Source of the DNA: Gluconacetobacter takamatsuzukensis
GTDB taxonomy: Bacteria; Pseudomonadota; Alphaproteobacteria; Acetobacterales; Acetobacteraceae
Length of the DNA: 64,000 nt
Direction: 5' to 3'
NCBI RefSeq assembly: GCF_014174275.1
Contig: NZ_JABEQK010000002.1
Span: forward strand, 124,001-188,000
The notes below the pieces were generated by a model, which was not told where the DNA came from, made no database searches, and saw only the letters and a list, made by a program, of their open reading frames with translations. Position numbers and translations under genes: made by a program. Position 1 is the first letter of the stretch; each line of letters opens with the position of its first letter. This document shows positions 45,151-54,948 of this stretch, piece by piece.

Positions 45151-45219
45151 GGAACAGGACCTCCATCGGTCAAAGGGGCGGCCGGCAGGCGGCCTGCCCG
45201 GCAGGAAAGGCAAGCGGCG

Positions 45220-47958
45220 TCAATACAGGCCGCCCATGCCGATGTCACCCCCGGCACCCGGCGCGGCAGGTGCCGCGGGCTGGCCCGGCACGGCGGCGGG
45301 GCCGGTCGCGGCGCCGCCGGCGGGCGCGGCAGAGGGCGAGGCCGCCATGTCGCTCTCGGAATCCGGCATCGTCTCGGCGCCGGTATCCTCGGCGGTCAGC
45401 GCGCCGGTCGCGTTGGCGTTCAGGTCGGCGCTGATGCCGGGCACCTGGTCGGGCTTGAAGGCATCCACCGCCATGCCCATCCCGGTATCGTAGCGCGCCA
45501 GCGTCAGCCCCGGGGGAACGGCGAAGTCGAGCTTCGGCCGGTCGGCCAGCACCGCCTTCATCACCCGGTTCCAGATCGGGCCGGCGATCGTGCCGCCGGT
45601 CTCGTTCTTGCCCAGGGTCTGCGGCGTGTCGAACCCGACCCAGACGATCGTCACGATATCGGGCGAGAAGCCGGCGAACCAGGCATCGTTGAAATTCTGG
45701 CTGGTGCCCGTCTTGCCCGCGATGGGCCGGTCGAGCCCCTCGCCGGCCCGGGTCCCGGTCCCGCGCAGGATCACGTCGCGCATCATCGCCACGATCTGGT
45801 ACGCGCTGGCCGGCGACGCCACCTGCGGCCGCGTATCGACCAGCACCGGCCCGTCGGCCGGCGCGCCCATCGCCGCCGCGACCGCCGCCACCGCCGATAT
45901 CGGCGCCTGGCCGCCCGCCGCCGGTTGCGGCGCGGCTCCGGCAGCCGTGGGGCCGGCCGGGGCGGGTGTGGCCGCCTGCAGGCCCATGCCCGGCGGCTGC
46001 CACAGCACATGGCCGTCGCGGTCCTGCACATTGTCGATCAGGGTCGGCGTCACCAGCCGGCCACCAGCCGCGATGCTGGCATAGGCCCCGGCCTCGCGCA
46101 GCACCGTCGTCTCCACCGCGCCCAGCGCGGCGGGCAGGACATGCGGCATGGTGTCGACCAGTTGCAGCGAGGTCGCCATGTTCGCCACCGACTTCATGCC
46201 GATATGCGCCGCCAGGCGGATGGTCACCAGGTTGCGCGATTCCCGCAGCGCGTCATGCAGGGTGGTCGGGCCCCAGAAATCCTTTTCGTAATTGTTCGGA
46301 TGCCAGGTGCCGTACGAAACCGGAGAATCGTCGAATTTCTGCGACGGCGAAATCCCCTGCTCCATCGCCGTCAGATAGACGAACGGCTTGAACGACGATC
46401 CGGGCTGGCGCAGCGCCTGGGTGGCGCGGTTGAACTGCGACTGGCCGAACGACCAGCCGCCGACCATCGCCAGCACCCGGCCCGTCCGCACGTCCAGCGT
46501 CACCAGCGCACCTTCCACCTTCGGCACCTGGCGCAGGGCAACGCCGCCGCCTTCGGCCTGCGGCTCGACCATCAGCAGGTCGCCCGCGCGCGGGGCCCGC
46601 ATGCGGCGCATCCATGCCATGTCGCGCGCCAGCAGTCGCCCGGTGCGCGGCTCGGCCCGCGCCGCCGGCCCTTCCAGCCAGCCGATCTCGCCCGTCGCCG
46701 GCGACAGCAGGACCCCGAGGCGCCAGGATTCCAGCATCCCGGCCGGCCGCGCCGCGCGCGCCAGCGCGGGCACCCACTGGCTGGAATCGGCACCCGAGGC
46801 GATATCGGCCAGGTGCTCCACCGGCCCGCGCCAGCCGCCATGATCGCGGTCGTAGCTCATCAGCCCGTCGCGCACCGCCGCCGTGGCGACCTGCTGCAGA
46901 TGCGGGTCCATGCTGGTATGGACCAGCAGGCCGCCCTGCATGGTGGTGTCCTGCCCGTAGCGCTCGATCAGCTCGCGGCGCACTTCCTCGCCGAACCATT
47001 CCGAACCGGGGACCGGGCCGGGACGGGTGAAGGATTGCGGCACCAGCGGCTCGTCCTGGGCGGCACGGGCCTCGGACCCGGAAATCGCCCCGATATCGGC
47101 CATGCGTTGCAGTACCCAGTCGCGCCGGCCCTTGGCGGCATCGGGGAAGCGATAGGGATTGTAGTTGGTGGGCGATTTCGGCAGCGCGCCCAGGAACGCG
47201 GCCTCGGCATCGTCCACCTGGTCCAGCGGCTTGTTGAAATAGGTCTGGGCCGCCGCCCCCACGCCATAGGCGCCCGCGCCCAGATAGATCTCGTTGAGGT
47301 AGATCTCGAGGATCTTCTCCTTGGGCAGCGTCTGCTCGATGCGGATCGCCAGCAGCGCTTCCTTCGCCTTGCGCTCCAGCGATACGGTCTGTTTCGAGCC
47401 CAGCAGCATGATGCGCGCCACCTGCTGGGTAATCGTCGAGGCCCCCAGCGGGCGATGGCCGCGATGCACCGTCAGGTCGGTCAGCCCCGCGCGCAGGATC
47501 GCGAACGGATCGACGCCGCCATGGGTATAGAATTTCTGGTCCTCGGCCGCGATCACCGCATTCTTCACCCGGGCCGGAATGGCCGAATAGGGCACGAAGA
47601 TGCGCCGTTCCGCCGCCAGTTCCGCCATCACCCGGTCGTCGCCGGAATACAGGCGGCTCATCACCGGCGGCTGGTAGGTGCGCAGCCCGTCCACGGTCGG
47701 CAGGTCGGCCACCAATTGCTCGTATTTCGTCCAGGCCACCATCCCGCCGGCCAGCGTGACCAGCAGCAGCACCGCCGCCCCGCCGCCCAGCAGGCGACGC
47801 ACCAGCCGGAAGCGGGGCCGGCGCGGCCCGCCGCCCGGCCCGGTCAGGCCGAAGCCGCGCCGCGGCGGGCGCGGCGCCGCGCCTTCGGCGGCATCGCCCC
47901 CGACGCGCGAGGTGACAAGCAGCCGGCCGTCACGGCCTGATCCGTTACGAAAAATCAT
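45220..47958 (-). CDS. mrcA: Penicillin-binding protein 1A (bifunctional transglycosylase/transpeptidase)
   Basis: The 912-residue product has a cytoplasmic Arg/Pro-rich N-terminus, one membrane anchor (about 57-75), a GT51 transglycosylase domain with catalytic Glu139 in IAAEDQKFYTHGGVDP, and a transpeptidase domain with SSFK (Ser521) and KTGTSQNF (about residue 730). It polymerises and cross-links peptidoglycan. The tail after about residue 850 is Ala/Pro/Gly-rich. It lies directly upstream of prfB. Confidence 0.96.
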   Translation of the reverse strand: MIFRNGSGRDGRLLVTSRVGGDAAEGAAPRPPRRGFGLTGPGGGPRRPRFRLVRRLLGGGAAVLLLVTLAGGMVAWTKYEQLVADLPTVDGLRTYQPPVMSRLYSGDDRVMAELAAERRIFVPYSAIPARVKNAVIAAEDQKFYTHGGVDPFAILRAGLTDLTVHRGHRPLGASTITQQVARIMLLGSKQTVSLERKAKEALLAIRIEQTLPKEKILEIYLNEIYLGAGAYGVGAAAQTYFNKPLDQVDDAEAAFLGALPKSPTNYNPYRFPDAAKGRRDWVLQRMADIGAISGSEARAAQDEPLVPQSFTRPGPVPGSEWFGEEVRRELIERYGQDTTMQGGLLVHTSMDPHLQQVATAAVRDGLMSYDRDHGGWRGPVEHLADIASGADSSQWVPALARAARPAGMLESWRLGVLLSPATGEIGWLEGPAARAEPRTGRLLARDMAWMRRMRAPRAGDLLMVEPQAEGGGVALRQVPKVEGALVTLDVRTGRVLAMVGGWSFGQSQFNRATQALRQPGSSFKPFVYLTAMEQGISPSQKFDDSPVSYGTWHPNNYEKDFWGPTTLHDALRESRNLVTIRLAAHIGMKSVANMATSLQLVDTMPHVLPAALGAVETTVLREAGAYASIAAGGRLVTPTLIDNVQDRDGHVLWQPPGMGLQAATPAPAGPTAAGAAPQPAAGGQAPISAVAAVAAAMGAPADGPVLVDTRPQVASPASAYQIVAMMRDVILRGTGTRAGEGLDRPIAGKTGTSQNFNDAWFAGFSPDIVTIVWVGFDTPQTLGKNETGGTIAGPIWNRVMKAVLADRPKLDFAVPPGLTLARYDTGMGMAVDAFKPDQVPGISADLNANATGALTAEDTGAETMPDSESDMAASPSAAPAGGAATGPAAVPGQPAAPAAPGAGGDIGMGGLY

Positions 47959-48085
47959 CCAGGGTCCAATGGGCGAAGGGCAGGGAAACGAGATCCGTCA
48001 CGACGGGCACCGGCGGGAACGGCAGATGGGCGGAGGGGCCTCTCCTAGCATTGTCGGGCCCCCGAGTCGCCCCCCGGGCCGCGCC

Positions 48086-48973
48086 TCAACCACCCGCCTG
48101 GCGGCGCCATTCCGCGCGCCCCTCCTGCTCCAGCCGGGCGAAGACGGCATCGTCCAGCACCAGCCCGGCAGCGGCCACGTTCTCCTCGACATGCTCGGGG
48201 CTGCCGGTGCCGGGGATCGGCAGCATCACCGGGGCGCGGCGCAGCAGCCAGGCCAGCGCCACCTGTCCCGGTGTGGCCCCCAGATCGCGCGCCACCCGGT
48301 CCAGCACCCCGCCCTCGCGCGCCAGCGACCCCGCCGCCAGCGGCGCCCACGGAATGAAGCCGATCCCGTGCGCGGCGCAATAATCCAGCACGTCCTCCGA
48401 CGCCCGGTTGACCAGATTGTAGCGGTTCTGCACCGTCGCGACCGGGAAGAAGCGCTGCGCCCGCGCGATCATCTCCACCGGCACCTCGGACAGGCCGACA
48501 TGGCGGATCAGCCCCTCGTCCCGCATCGCGGCGATCACCTCGAACTGCGTCTCGGGCGGGCAGTCCGGCCCCACCCGATGCAGTTGCCACAGATCGATGC
48601 GCTCCACGCCCAGCCGGCGCATGCTCATCAGCACGCATTGGCGCAGATAGTTCGGGTTGCCCACCGCGCGCCAGATGTCGGGCCCGTGGCGCGTATGCCC
48701 GCCCTTGGTGGCGATATGCAGCCCGGCATAGGGATGCAGGGCCGCGCGGATCAGGTCCTCGCTGACATAGGGGCCATAGGCGTCGGCGGTGTCGATCAGG
48801 GTCACGCCGCAGGCGGCAGCCCGGCGCAGGGTTTCCAGCGCGCGTTCCCGGTCGGGCGGGTCGCCCCAGATCCCGCGCCCGGTAATGCGCATGGCGCCGA
48901 ACCCCAGCCGCACCACGGGCAGGTCGCCGCCGATCAGGAACGTGCCGGCCTGGCGTGCATCGGGACGGGGCAT
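48086..48973 (-). CDS. Aldo/keto reductase family oxidoreductase
   Basis: The 295-residue product has the AKR catalytic tetrad in context: Asp61 and Tyr66 ([16 protein letters not shown]), Lys90 (HIATKGG) and His132 (WQLHRVG), plus the NADPH-binding C-terminus ([15 protein letters not shown]). The pattern suits NADPH-dependent reduction of aldehydes or ketones; the substrate is unknown. No operon partner is apparent between mrcA and hrcA. Confidence 0.9.
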   Translation of the reverse strand: MPRPDARQAGTFLIGGDLPVVRLGFGAMRITGRGIWGDPPDRERALETLRRAAACGVTLIDTADAYGPYVSEDLIRAALHPYAGLHIATKGGHTRHGPDIWRAVGNPNYLRQCVLMSMRRLGVERIDLWQLHRVGPDCPPETQFEVIAAMRDEGLIRHVGLSEVPVEMIARAQRFFPVATVQNRYNLVNRASEDVLDYCAAHGIGFIPWAPLAAGSLAREGGVLDRVARDLGATPGQVALAWLLRRAPVMLPIPGTGSPEHVEENVAAAGLVLDDAVFARLEQEGRAEWRRQAGG

Positions 48974-49095
48974 GAAGTCTCTCCTCGAACATGCGCGCCG
49001 GGGCGGACAGGAAAGGGTCGACCCCGGCAGCTAGGGCAGGAAAATGGCGGCACCAAGGCAGCCCGGTCTTTCACGATCCGGGTCCGGACACGCAG

Positions 49096-50163
49096 TCAGC
49101 TCAGCATTCTGCCTATGACACGGGCAGTATAGTCCACCACCGGGATGATGCGCCCATAATTGAGACGCGTGGGCCCGATCACCCCGATCGCGCCCACGAT
49201 CCGGTTGCTGTCGGTCCGCGCCGGCGCCACCACCACCGAGGTCCCGGACAGGCCGAACAGGCCGCTCTCCGCCCCGATGAAGATCCGCACGCCATCCGAT
49301 TCCTGGGCCAGTTCCAGCAGGCGCAGCATCGTCTCCTGCGTCTCCAGCCGCTCGAACAGCATCTGGATGGTCGACAGGCGCTCGATCTCGGTCACGTCGG
49401 CCAGCAGCCGCGCCTGCCCGCGCACGAACAGCGTGCCGCCGCGATCCACGTCGCTCCACGTCGCCAGCCCGCTGGCCACGATCTCGGCGGTCAGGTGATT
49501 CAGCTCGCTGCGATTGGCGCTCATGTCCGCGCTGACATGCGTGCGCAGATCCTCCAGCGAGCGGCCGGCCAGCTGGGCGTTGAGGTAGTTCCCGGCCTCG
49601 ACCAGCGCCGAGGGCGGCAGGCCGATCGGCGTCTCGATCACCCGGTTTTCCACCTGCCCGTCGGCGCCCACCAGGATCACCAGCGCCCGCCGCGGCCCGA
49701 GGGCCACGAATTCGATATGCTTCACCGCTCCGTCGCCCTTGGGCGCCAGCACCAGCCCGGCGGCCGAGGACAAGCCCGACAGCATCGACGACGCCTCGGC
49801 CAGCGTGTCCTGCAACGAGCGGCCGCGCATCTCCAGCGAATTGGTGATGGTCTCGCGCTCGTCGTCGCTCAGGCTGCCGAACTGCAACAGCCCGTCGACG
49901 AACAGCCGCACCCCCTTTTCCGTCGGCAGCCGGCCGGCCGAGGCATGGGGCGAGAACAGCAGCCCGGCCTCGGTCAGGTCCGCCATCACGTTGCGGATGG
50001 TGGCCGGCGAAAGCGGCAGCGGCAGGCGCCGCGACAGGGTGCGCGAGCCGACCGGCTCCCCGGTTTCGACATATTGCTCGACAATCTCGCGCAGGATCGC
50101 CGCCGAACGGGCATCCAGCCCCGGCGGCAGGGCCGGACGGGAAGACAGCGTGCCGGGATTCAT
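49096..50163 (-). CDS. hrcA: Heat-inducible transcription repressor HrcA
   Basis: The 355-residue product matches HrcA: an N-terminal winged helix (SAAILREIVEQYVETGEPVG, SRTLSRRLPLPLSPATIRNV, LLFSPHASAGRLPTEKG), a central GAF-like part and the conserved C-terminus (VGAIGVIGPTRLNYGRIIPV). HrcA represses groESL and related genes at CIRCE sites. No CIRCE sequence was seen in this window. The start is ATG 50163. It is divergent from rph, a common arrangement. Confidence 0.95.
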   Translation of the reverse strand: MNPGTLSSRPALPPGLDARSAAILREIVEQYVETGEPVGSRTLSRRLPLPLSPATIRNVMADLTEAGLLFSPHASAGRLPTEKGVRLFVDGLLQFGSLSDDERETITNSLEMRGRSLQDTLAEASSMLSGLSSAAGLVLAPKGDGAVKHIEFVALGPRRALVILVGADGQVENRVIETPIGLPPSALVEAGNYLNAQLAGRSLEDLRTHVSADMSANRSELNHLTAEIVASGLATWSDVDRGGTLFVRGQARLLADVTEIERLSTIQMLFERLETQETMLRLLELAQESDGVRIFIGAESGLFGLSGTSVVVAPARTDSNRIVGAIGVIGPTRLNYGRIIPVVDYTARVIGRMLS

Positions 50164-50446
50164 CCTGCTTGAAGCCTCCGCGTTCGTGGCCGGAGGATGC
50201 CGGCCGGATTGATCACTATACGAGGTCGCCGCAAAAGTTTCGATGCCGTGCGGAACCGTGGCACAGGGCCCTCGGCCCCGGCGCCGGCCGCCGCCCCGCG
50301 CAGGCAACCTGCCATACCGGAATCTGGAGGCGCGGACCGGCGATGACAAGCGCCGGGCTGGCCATTCTCCCCCGGCTCGGGCTATGCCCGGCTTTTCGGC
50401 GGCCCGCCCCGGAATACCCTGCCTGCCTGCGGAGTATCGTTTGCCC

Positions 50447-51196
50447 ATGACCACCCGCCCCTCGGGCCGCGCCGCCGACGCGCTGCGCCCCGTCTCCATC
50501 GAAACGGGCTTCGCCCGCCACGCCGAGGGCTCGGCCCTGATCCGCATGGGCGGGACCGAGGTCCTGTGCGCCGCCAGCGTCGAACCCCGCGTGCCGCCCT
50601 TCCTGCGCGGCCAGGGCAAGGGCTGGGTGACGGCCGAATACGGCATGCTGCCCCGCGCCACCCACTCGCGCGGCCCGCGCGAGGCCGCCAAGGGCAAGCA
50701 GTCGGGCCGCACGCAGGAAATCCAGCGCCTGATCGGCCGCTCGCTGCGCGCCGTGACCGACCTGACCGCACTGGGCGAAATCTCGATCACCGTCGATTGC
50801 GACGTGCTGAACGCCGATGGCGGCACCCGCTGCGCCGCGATCACCGGCGCCTGGGTCGCCCTGCGGCTGGCGCTGGAAAAGCTGGTGCGCAACCGCGTGC
50901 TGGCCCGCGTGCCGCTGACCGCACAGGTCGCCGCGATCTCCTGCGGCCTGACCGGCGCCGGCCCGGTGCTGGACCTGGATTACGACGAGGACAGCACGGC
51001 CGCCGCCGACGCCAATTTCGTCCTGACCGAGACCGGCGGCATCGTGGAAATCCAGGGCACGGCCGAACAGGCCCCCTTCTCGCAGGCCCAGTTCGAGGCC
51101 CTGCTGCGGCTGGCGCAGGACGGCACCACGCACCTGTTCGCCGCCCAGCGCGCGGCGGTGGACGCCGCGCTGGCCGCGCGGAGCGACGCGTCGTGA
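50447..51196 (+). CDS. rph: Ribonuclease PH
   Basis: The 249-residue product has the RNase PH signatures ([60 protein letters not shown]) and is a phosphorolytic exonuclease that trims tRNA 3' ends. It starts at ATG 50447. rdgB begins at GTG 51193, overlapping the rph stop in GTGA, so the two are translationally coupled. Confidence 0.96.
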   Translation: MTTRPSGRAADALRPVSIETGFARHAEGSALIRMGGTEVLCAASVEPRVPPFLRGQGKGWVTAEYGMLPRATHSRGPREAAKGKQSGRTQEIQRLIGRSLRAVTDLTALGEISITVDCDVLNADGGTRCAAITGAWVALRLALEKLVRNRVLARVPLTAQVAAISCGLTGAGPVLDLDYDEDSTAAADANFVLTETGGIVEIQGTAEQAPFSQAQFEALLRLAQDGTTHLFAAQRAAVDAALAARSDAS

Positions 51197-51813
51197 GCGG
51201 GGCACAGACGCGCCGCCTGGCCCGGGGCGAGCAACTGGTCCTGGCCAGCCACAACCGGGGCAAGCTGGCGGAATTCGACGCCCTGCTGGGCGGGTACGGC
51301 ATCACCATCGTCTCGGCCGGGCAGCTCGGCCTGCCCGAGCCCGAGGAAACCGCCGACAGCTTCGCCGGCAATGCGGCGCTGAAGGCCGTGGCGGCGGCAC
51401 AGGCCAGCGGGCTGCCGGCACTGGCCGACGATTCCGGCCTGTGCGTCGCGGCCCTGGGCGGCGCGCCTGGCATCTATTCCGCCCGCTGGGCCGGCCCCGA
51501 CAAGGATTTCCCCGCCGCCATGGCCCGCATTCACGAGGCCATCGGCGACGACACGGACCGGTCGGCCTGGTTCATCTCCGTCTTGTGCCTCGCCTGGCCC
51601 GACGGCAGCGTGCGCGTGTTCGAGGGCCGGATCGACGGGCAGATCGCCTGGCCGCCCCGTGGCGCCCACGGCCATGGCTACGACCCGATCTTCACCCCGG
51701 AGGGCGAGACCCGGACCTTCGCCGAGATGCCGGAGGCCGAGAAGAACGCCATCAGCCACCGGGCCCGCGCCTTCGCCGCCTTCCGCGCCGCCTGCCTGCC
51801 CGATCCCGGCTAG
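51193..51813 (+). CDS. rdgB: Non-canonical purine NTP pyrophosphatase (RdgB/HAM1)
   Basis: The 206-residue product has the HAM1 motifs [12 protein letters not shown] near the N-terminus, [20 protein letters not shown], and [13 protein letters not shown]. It hydrolyses ITP, dITP and XTP to protect DNA and RNA. It starts at GTG 51193 overlapping rph. The next open frame begins five bases after its stop. Confidence 0.95.
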   Translation: MSGAQTRRLARGEQLVLASHNRGKLAEFDALLGGYGITIVSAGQLGLPEPEETADSFAGNAALKAVAAAQASGLPALADDSGLCVAALGGAPGIYSARWAGPDKDFPAAMARIHEAIGDDTDRSAWFISVLCLAWPDGSVRVFEGRIDGQIAWPPRGAHGHGYDPIFTPEGETRTFAEMPEAEKNAISHRARAFAAFRAACLPDPG

Positions 51814-51818
51814 ACGAC

Positions 51819-53342
51819 ATGCCACGGAGGAGATTCGACCCGCAGGAAAATATCCTCGAACGAATAAACGTTTTTTGGTTCTTCTTTTCAAAGAAGAACA
51901 TCTGCCTCGCTGCGTTGCTGGCGCTGCTCCTCGCCGGCCCGGTCCTGACACTCCCCCACCACATCCCGCTGAACCCCAACGAAGGCTGGAATGCCTATCT
52001 GGCAGCCCGCGCCCTCGCCGGCGATCCGGCCCGGCCGCTCTATCCGCCGCCGGGCGCCATGGTCTTCAACAATTATCCACCCCTGTCCTTTCCCCTGCTG
52101 GGGCTGGCGGGCCGGCTGGGGGGCGACATGATCGTGGCCGGGCGGCTGGTCGCGCTGCTCGCCCTGCTGACCAGCGCAGGGCTGGTCGCAGGCTGCGTGC
52201 GGCGGATGGGCGGCACGCAGGCCGGCGCGACGCTGGCCGGGCTGCTGATGGCCCTGTATGCCGCCACATCCTTCCACGCCTACGTCGCGATGGACGACCC
52301 GCAATGGCTGGCACACGCCATCATGCTGGCCGGACTGATCACCCTGCTGCCGGCGGGATCGGACAGGCCCCGCCCGGGCCGGGTCGCGGCGGCAGCCCTG
52401 CTGATCGTCGCCGGCGGTTTCGTCAAACATAATCTGGTTGCCCTGCCCCTGGCCGTGACGGTCTGGCTGGCCTGGTACGACCGGCGCGCGCTGGCCGTCT
52501 GGTGCGGGGTCGGGGCACTCGCCCTGCTGGCGGGCTTCGGCCTGGCGACACGGCTGTACGGCCCGGCTTTCCTGACCGACCTGCTCCATCACGCCCGCAC
52601 GCTGACGGCGTCGGGGCTGGCCGACGGCGTCCGCAAACTGGCCGAATTATCGGGCCTGCTGCTGGCCGCCGCCCTGCTCTGGGCCGGATCGCCGCAGGAC
52701 CCGGCCGCCCGGCGCATGCGCGCCTTCGTCACCCTGTTCCTGGCCATCGGGGCCGCAACGGGCCTGCTGGAGCGCATGGGCGACGGCGTAAGCGCCAACG
52801 CCCATCTCGAAACCCTGGTCGCGGCGTGCCTCGCGGTCGGGCTGGTCCGGTCGCGCCCGGTGCACGAAGGCGGCCGGCCCTTCGCCCCGGCCCTGCCGGC
52901 CTGCCTGTCCACCCTGCCGCTGCTGCTCCTGGCGCCGATCCAGATGACGCACGAGGTCCGCGACCTGCGCGCCCTCCCCGCCCGGACGACGCAATGGCGG
53001 ACGGCGATCGATTATCTGCGGGCCACACCCGGCCCCGTGGCCTGCGAGACGCTGGCGCTCTGCTACTGGGCAAGCAAGGACGAGACGGTCGATTTCTTCA
53101 ACCTGACCCAGGCCCTGCTTGCCGGCCACCAGGCCTACCCCTTCGCCGACATCGTCCGCCGGCACGGGTTCGCGCTGGTGGAACTCGACCGCGCCGCCCA
53201 TCGCCATGCCGACGCGCTCGCCCATTCCGGCCACGACCCGCTCACCCAGGCACTGGACGCCGCCGGCTACGTCCCGGTTCGGGGCGGTGCCGACCGGACG
53301 ATCTTCCTCGCCGCGCCGACAATCCCCGGCCGCCCGATATAG
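51819..53342 (+). CDS. GT39-like integral membrane protein (dolichyl-phosphate-mannosyltransferase type)
   Basis: The 507-residue product is very hydrophobic, with about ten predicted spans, and a first periplasmic loop LPLNPNEGWNAYLAARAL-like segment (HIPLNPNEGWNAYLAARAL) carrying an acidic residue as in PMT/ArnT-type glycosyltransferases. The C-terminal part is a soluble domain. Acceptor and sugar donor are unknown. Residues 10-30 (ILERINVFWFFFSKKN) are encoded by repeat R1, so the true start may differ or the repeat may supply the N-terminus. It is convergent with the nitronate monooxygenase gene. Confidence 0.65.
   Translation: MPRRRFDPQENILERINVFWFFFSKKNICLAALLALLLAGPVLTLPHHIPLNPNEGWNAYLAARALAGDPARPLYPPPGAMVFNNYPPLSFPLLGLAGRLGGDMIVAGRLVALLALLTSAGLVAGCVRRMGGTQAGATLAGLLMALYAATSFHAYVAMDDPQWLAHAIMLAGLITLLPAGSDRPRPGRVAAAALLIVAGGFVKHNLVALPLAVTVWLAWYDRRALAVWCGVGALALLAGFGLATRLYGPAFLTDLLHHARTLTASGLADGVRKLAELSGLLLAAALLWAGSPQDPAARRMRAFVTLFLAIGAATGLLERMGDGVSANAHLETLVAACLAVGLVRSRPVHEGGRPFAPALPACLSTLPLLLLAPIQMTHEVRDLRALPARTTQWRTAIDYLRATPGPVACETLALCYWASKDETVDFFNLTQALLAGHQAYPFADIVRRHGFALVELDRAAHRHADALAHSGHDPLTQALDAAGYVPVRGGADRTIFLAAPTIPGRPI
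51845..51899 (+). repeat. Dispersed repeat family R1, copy 3 (partial, inside an open frame)
   Basis: The hairpin GTTCTTCTTT (51878-51887) with AAAGAAGAAC (51890-51899) corresponds to the second R1 hairpin. Relative to copy 1 a T-to-C change in one arm is matched by an A-to-G change in the other, so pairing is preserved. The upstream arm CAAAAAAC is missing. Confidence 0.75.
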
Positions 53343-53366
53343 GTTTTTTCCAGGCCCGAAAACGCG

Positions 53367-53389
53367 AACGGGCCCCGATGGGGCCCGTT
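53367..53389. terminator. Bidirectional hairpin terminator between convergent genes
   Basis: AACGGGCCCC (53367-53376) pairs perfectly with GGGGCCCGTT (53380-53389) around GAT. It lies 25 bases from each convergent stop codon (53342 and 53416). A T-run (GGTTTTTTCC at 53342-53351) lies on the plus side, upstream of the stem. Confidence 0.65.
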
Positions 53390-53415
53390 CCAAACCGTCC
53401 CGACGATGCGCCGTA

Positions 53416-54834
53416 TCAGCGCCCGGTCAGGATACGGTCGACCAGTTGCCCGACCGTGGGCACGAACCCGTTGGCATAGAACGGGTCGGTGCCGAAGCGC
53501 CACGCATTGGTGCCGCCGAACATCAGATTGTTGTCCATCACCGCATCGGCGCCTTCCGGCCCCGCATGGGCAATGGCCTGGAGCGTCTTCTGGATGCAGA
53601 ACGAGCGCGGATCGGCCTTGTGGCCGTTGGAGTAATCCGGCGCCCGCTGGCTCCAGTTCGAAAAGCGGCATTCCGACAGGCAGCCCATGCACGCCACCTG
53701 GTCGGCCAGGATCTCGCGCGCCTTGTCGGGCGTCACGAAGATCAGGGTGGAATCCGGGGTGCGCATGGCCTCGGTATAGCCCTCGCGCTCCCACAGCCGC
53801 ACATGCTCGCGGTCGGCCTCGGTCATGAAGACCTGCCGGGCGCGGACACCCACGCCGTAGGACGCGGTATGCTCGCCCACCGGCTCGGTCGAATAGGCGA
53901 CCTGCCGTTCCGACCGCGCCTGGAGTTCGCGCAGGAACGGGTTGTTCACCGCCGAGGAATAGAACCCGGTCGGCGAGAAGCGGTTGAGGAACACATCGCC
54001 CTTCTTCAGGGTCAGCAGCCGCCGCTTCCACGCCTCGGGGATCGGACTTTCCTGCGTCAGCAGCGGCCTCGTGCCGAACTGGAAGGCGATCGGCCCCAGT
54101 TCGGGATTGTCGATCCAGTCTTCCCAATCCTCCAGGCACCACACGCCGCCGGCCATGATGATCGGCGTCTCGTGCAGGCCGAAGCCGCGCATCGCCTGGC
54201 GCAGCGCCAGCACGCGCGGAAACGGGTCCTCGGGATTGAGCGGATTTTCGGTGTTCGACAGGCCGTTATGCCCGCCGGCCCGCCAGGGGTCCTCGTACAC
54301 CACCCCGCCCAGCCCGTCGGGGTTCTTGTGGAACGACCGTTTCCACAGGGCGCTGAACGCCCGGGCGGAGGAGACGATCGGATAATAATGGATACCGAAC
54401 CGCGCCGCGATCTCCGACAGGCGATAGGGCATGCCCGCGCCGCAGGTCAGGCCGTGGATCAGCCCCGGCGCGCCTTCCAGCACCCCGGTGATCACTTCCT
54501 CGGCGCCGCCCATCTCCCACAGGATGTTGGCGTGGATGCGCCCGCGCCCGCCGGCCAGGTCGTGGGCGATCCGCGCCTGCGCGATGCCGCCGTTGATGGC
54601 GTAGGCAATCAGTTCCTGCTGCCGTTCGCGCCGGCTGCGGCCATGATAGACCTGCGGAACGTATCGTCCCTCAGCATCATATGAATCGGCATTGACGATC
54701 GAGACCGTGCCGGCGCCGCCCGCCGCCGCCCAATGTCCGGACGATATGCCGGTCGAAACCGACACGCCCTTTCCACCCTCGATCAGCGGCAGGATATCCA
54801 CCCCGCCCATGCGGATCGCATTGATCGCCTTCAT
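53416..54834 (-). CDS. Nitronate monooxygenase-like FMN enzyme
   Basis: The 472-residue product has the (beta/alpha)8 NPD/NMO layout: MGGVDILPLIEGGKGVSVST, then TGVLEGAPGLIHGLTCGAGM, GIHYYPIVSSARAFSALWKR, PIIMAGGVWCLEDWEDW and PIAFQFGTRPLLTQE, consistent with FMN binding. It is longer than typical NMOs (about 350), with a C-terminal Cys-bearing segment (VACMGCLSECRF). Substrate and role are uncertain. ATG 54834 is preferred over the adjacent GTG 54837. It is the last gene on the pnp side. Confidence 0.75.
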   Translation of the reverse strand: MKAINAIRMGGVDILPLIEGGKGVSVSTGISSGHWAAAGGAGTVSIVNADSYDAEGRYVPQVYHGRSRRERQQELIAYAINGGIAQARIAHDLAGGRGRIHANILWEMGGAEEVITGVLEGAPGLIHGLTCGAGMPYRLSEIAARFGIHYYPIVSSARAFSALWKRSFHKNPDGLGGVVYEDPWRAGGHNGLSNTENPLNPEDPFPRVLALRQAMRGFGLHETPIIMAGGVWCLEDWEDWIDNPELGPIAFQFGTRPLLTQESPIPEAWKRRLLTLKKGDVFLNRFSPTGFYSSAVNNPFLRELQARSERQVAYSTEPVGEHTASYGVGVRARQVFMTEADREHVRLWEREGYTEAMRTPDSTLIFVTPDKAREILADQVACMGCLSECRFSNWSQRAPDYSNGHKADPRSFCIQKTLQAIAHAGPEGADAVMDNNLMFGGTNAWRFGTDPFYANGFVPTVGQLVDRILTGR

Positions 54835-54948
54835 CACTACCCTATCGTCCTCGCGCGGTCCGACGGACCGGCGTCTCGTCCATACGTGCCCCGCGCCTCA
54901 CGGGCGGGGCCGCGGCGGTGGAGCAGGCTGCCCCACCGCCGACCGGCT

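Noticed and set aside
49031-50446. CIRCE operator near hrcA
   Set aside because: No TTAGCACTC/GAGTGCTAA-type inverted repeat was found upstream of hrcA or rph.
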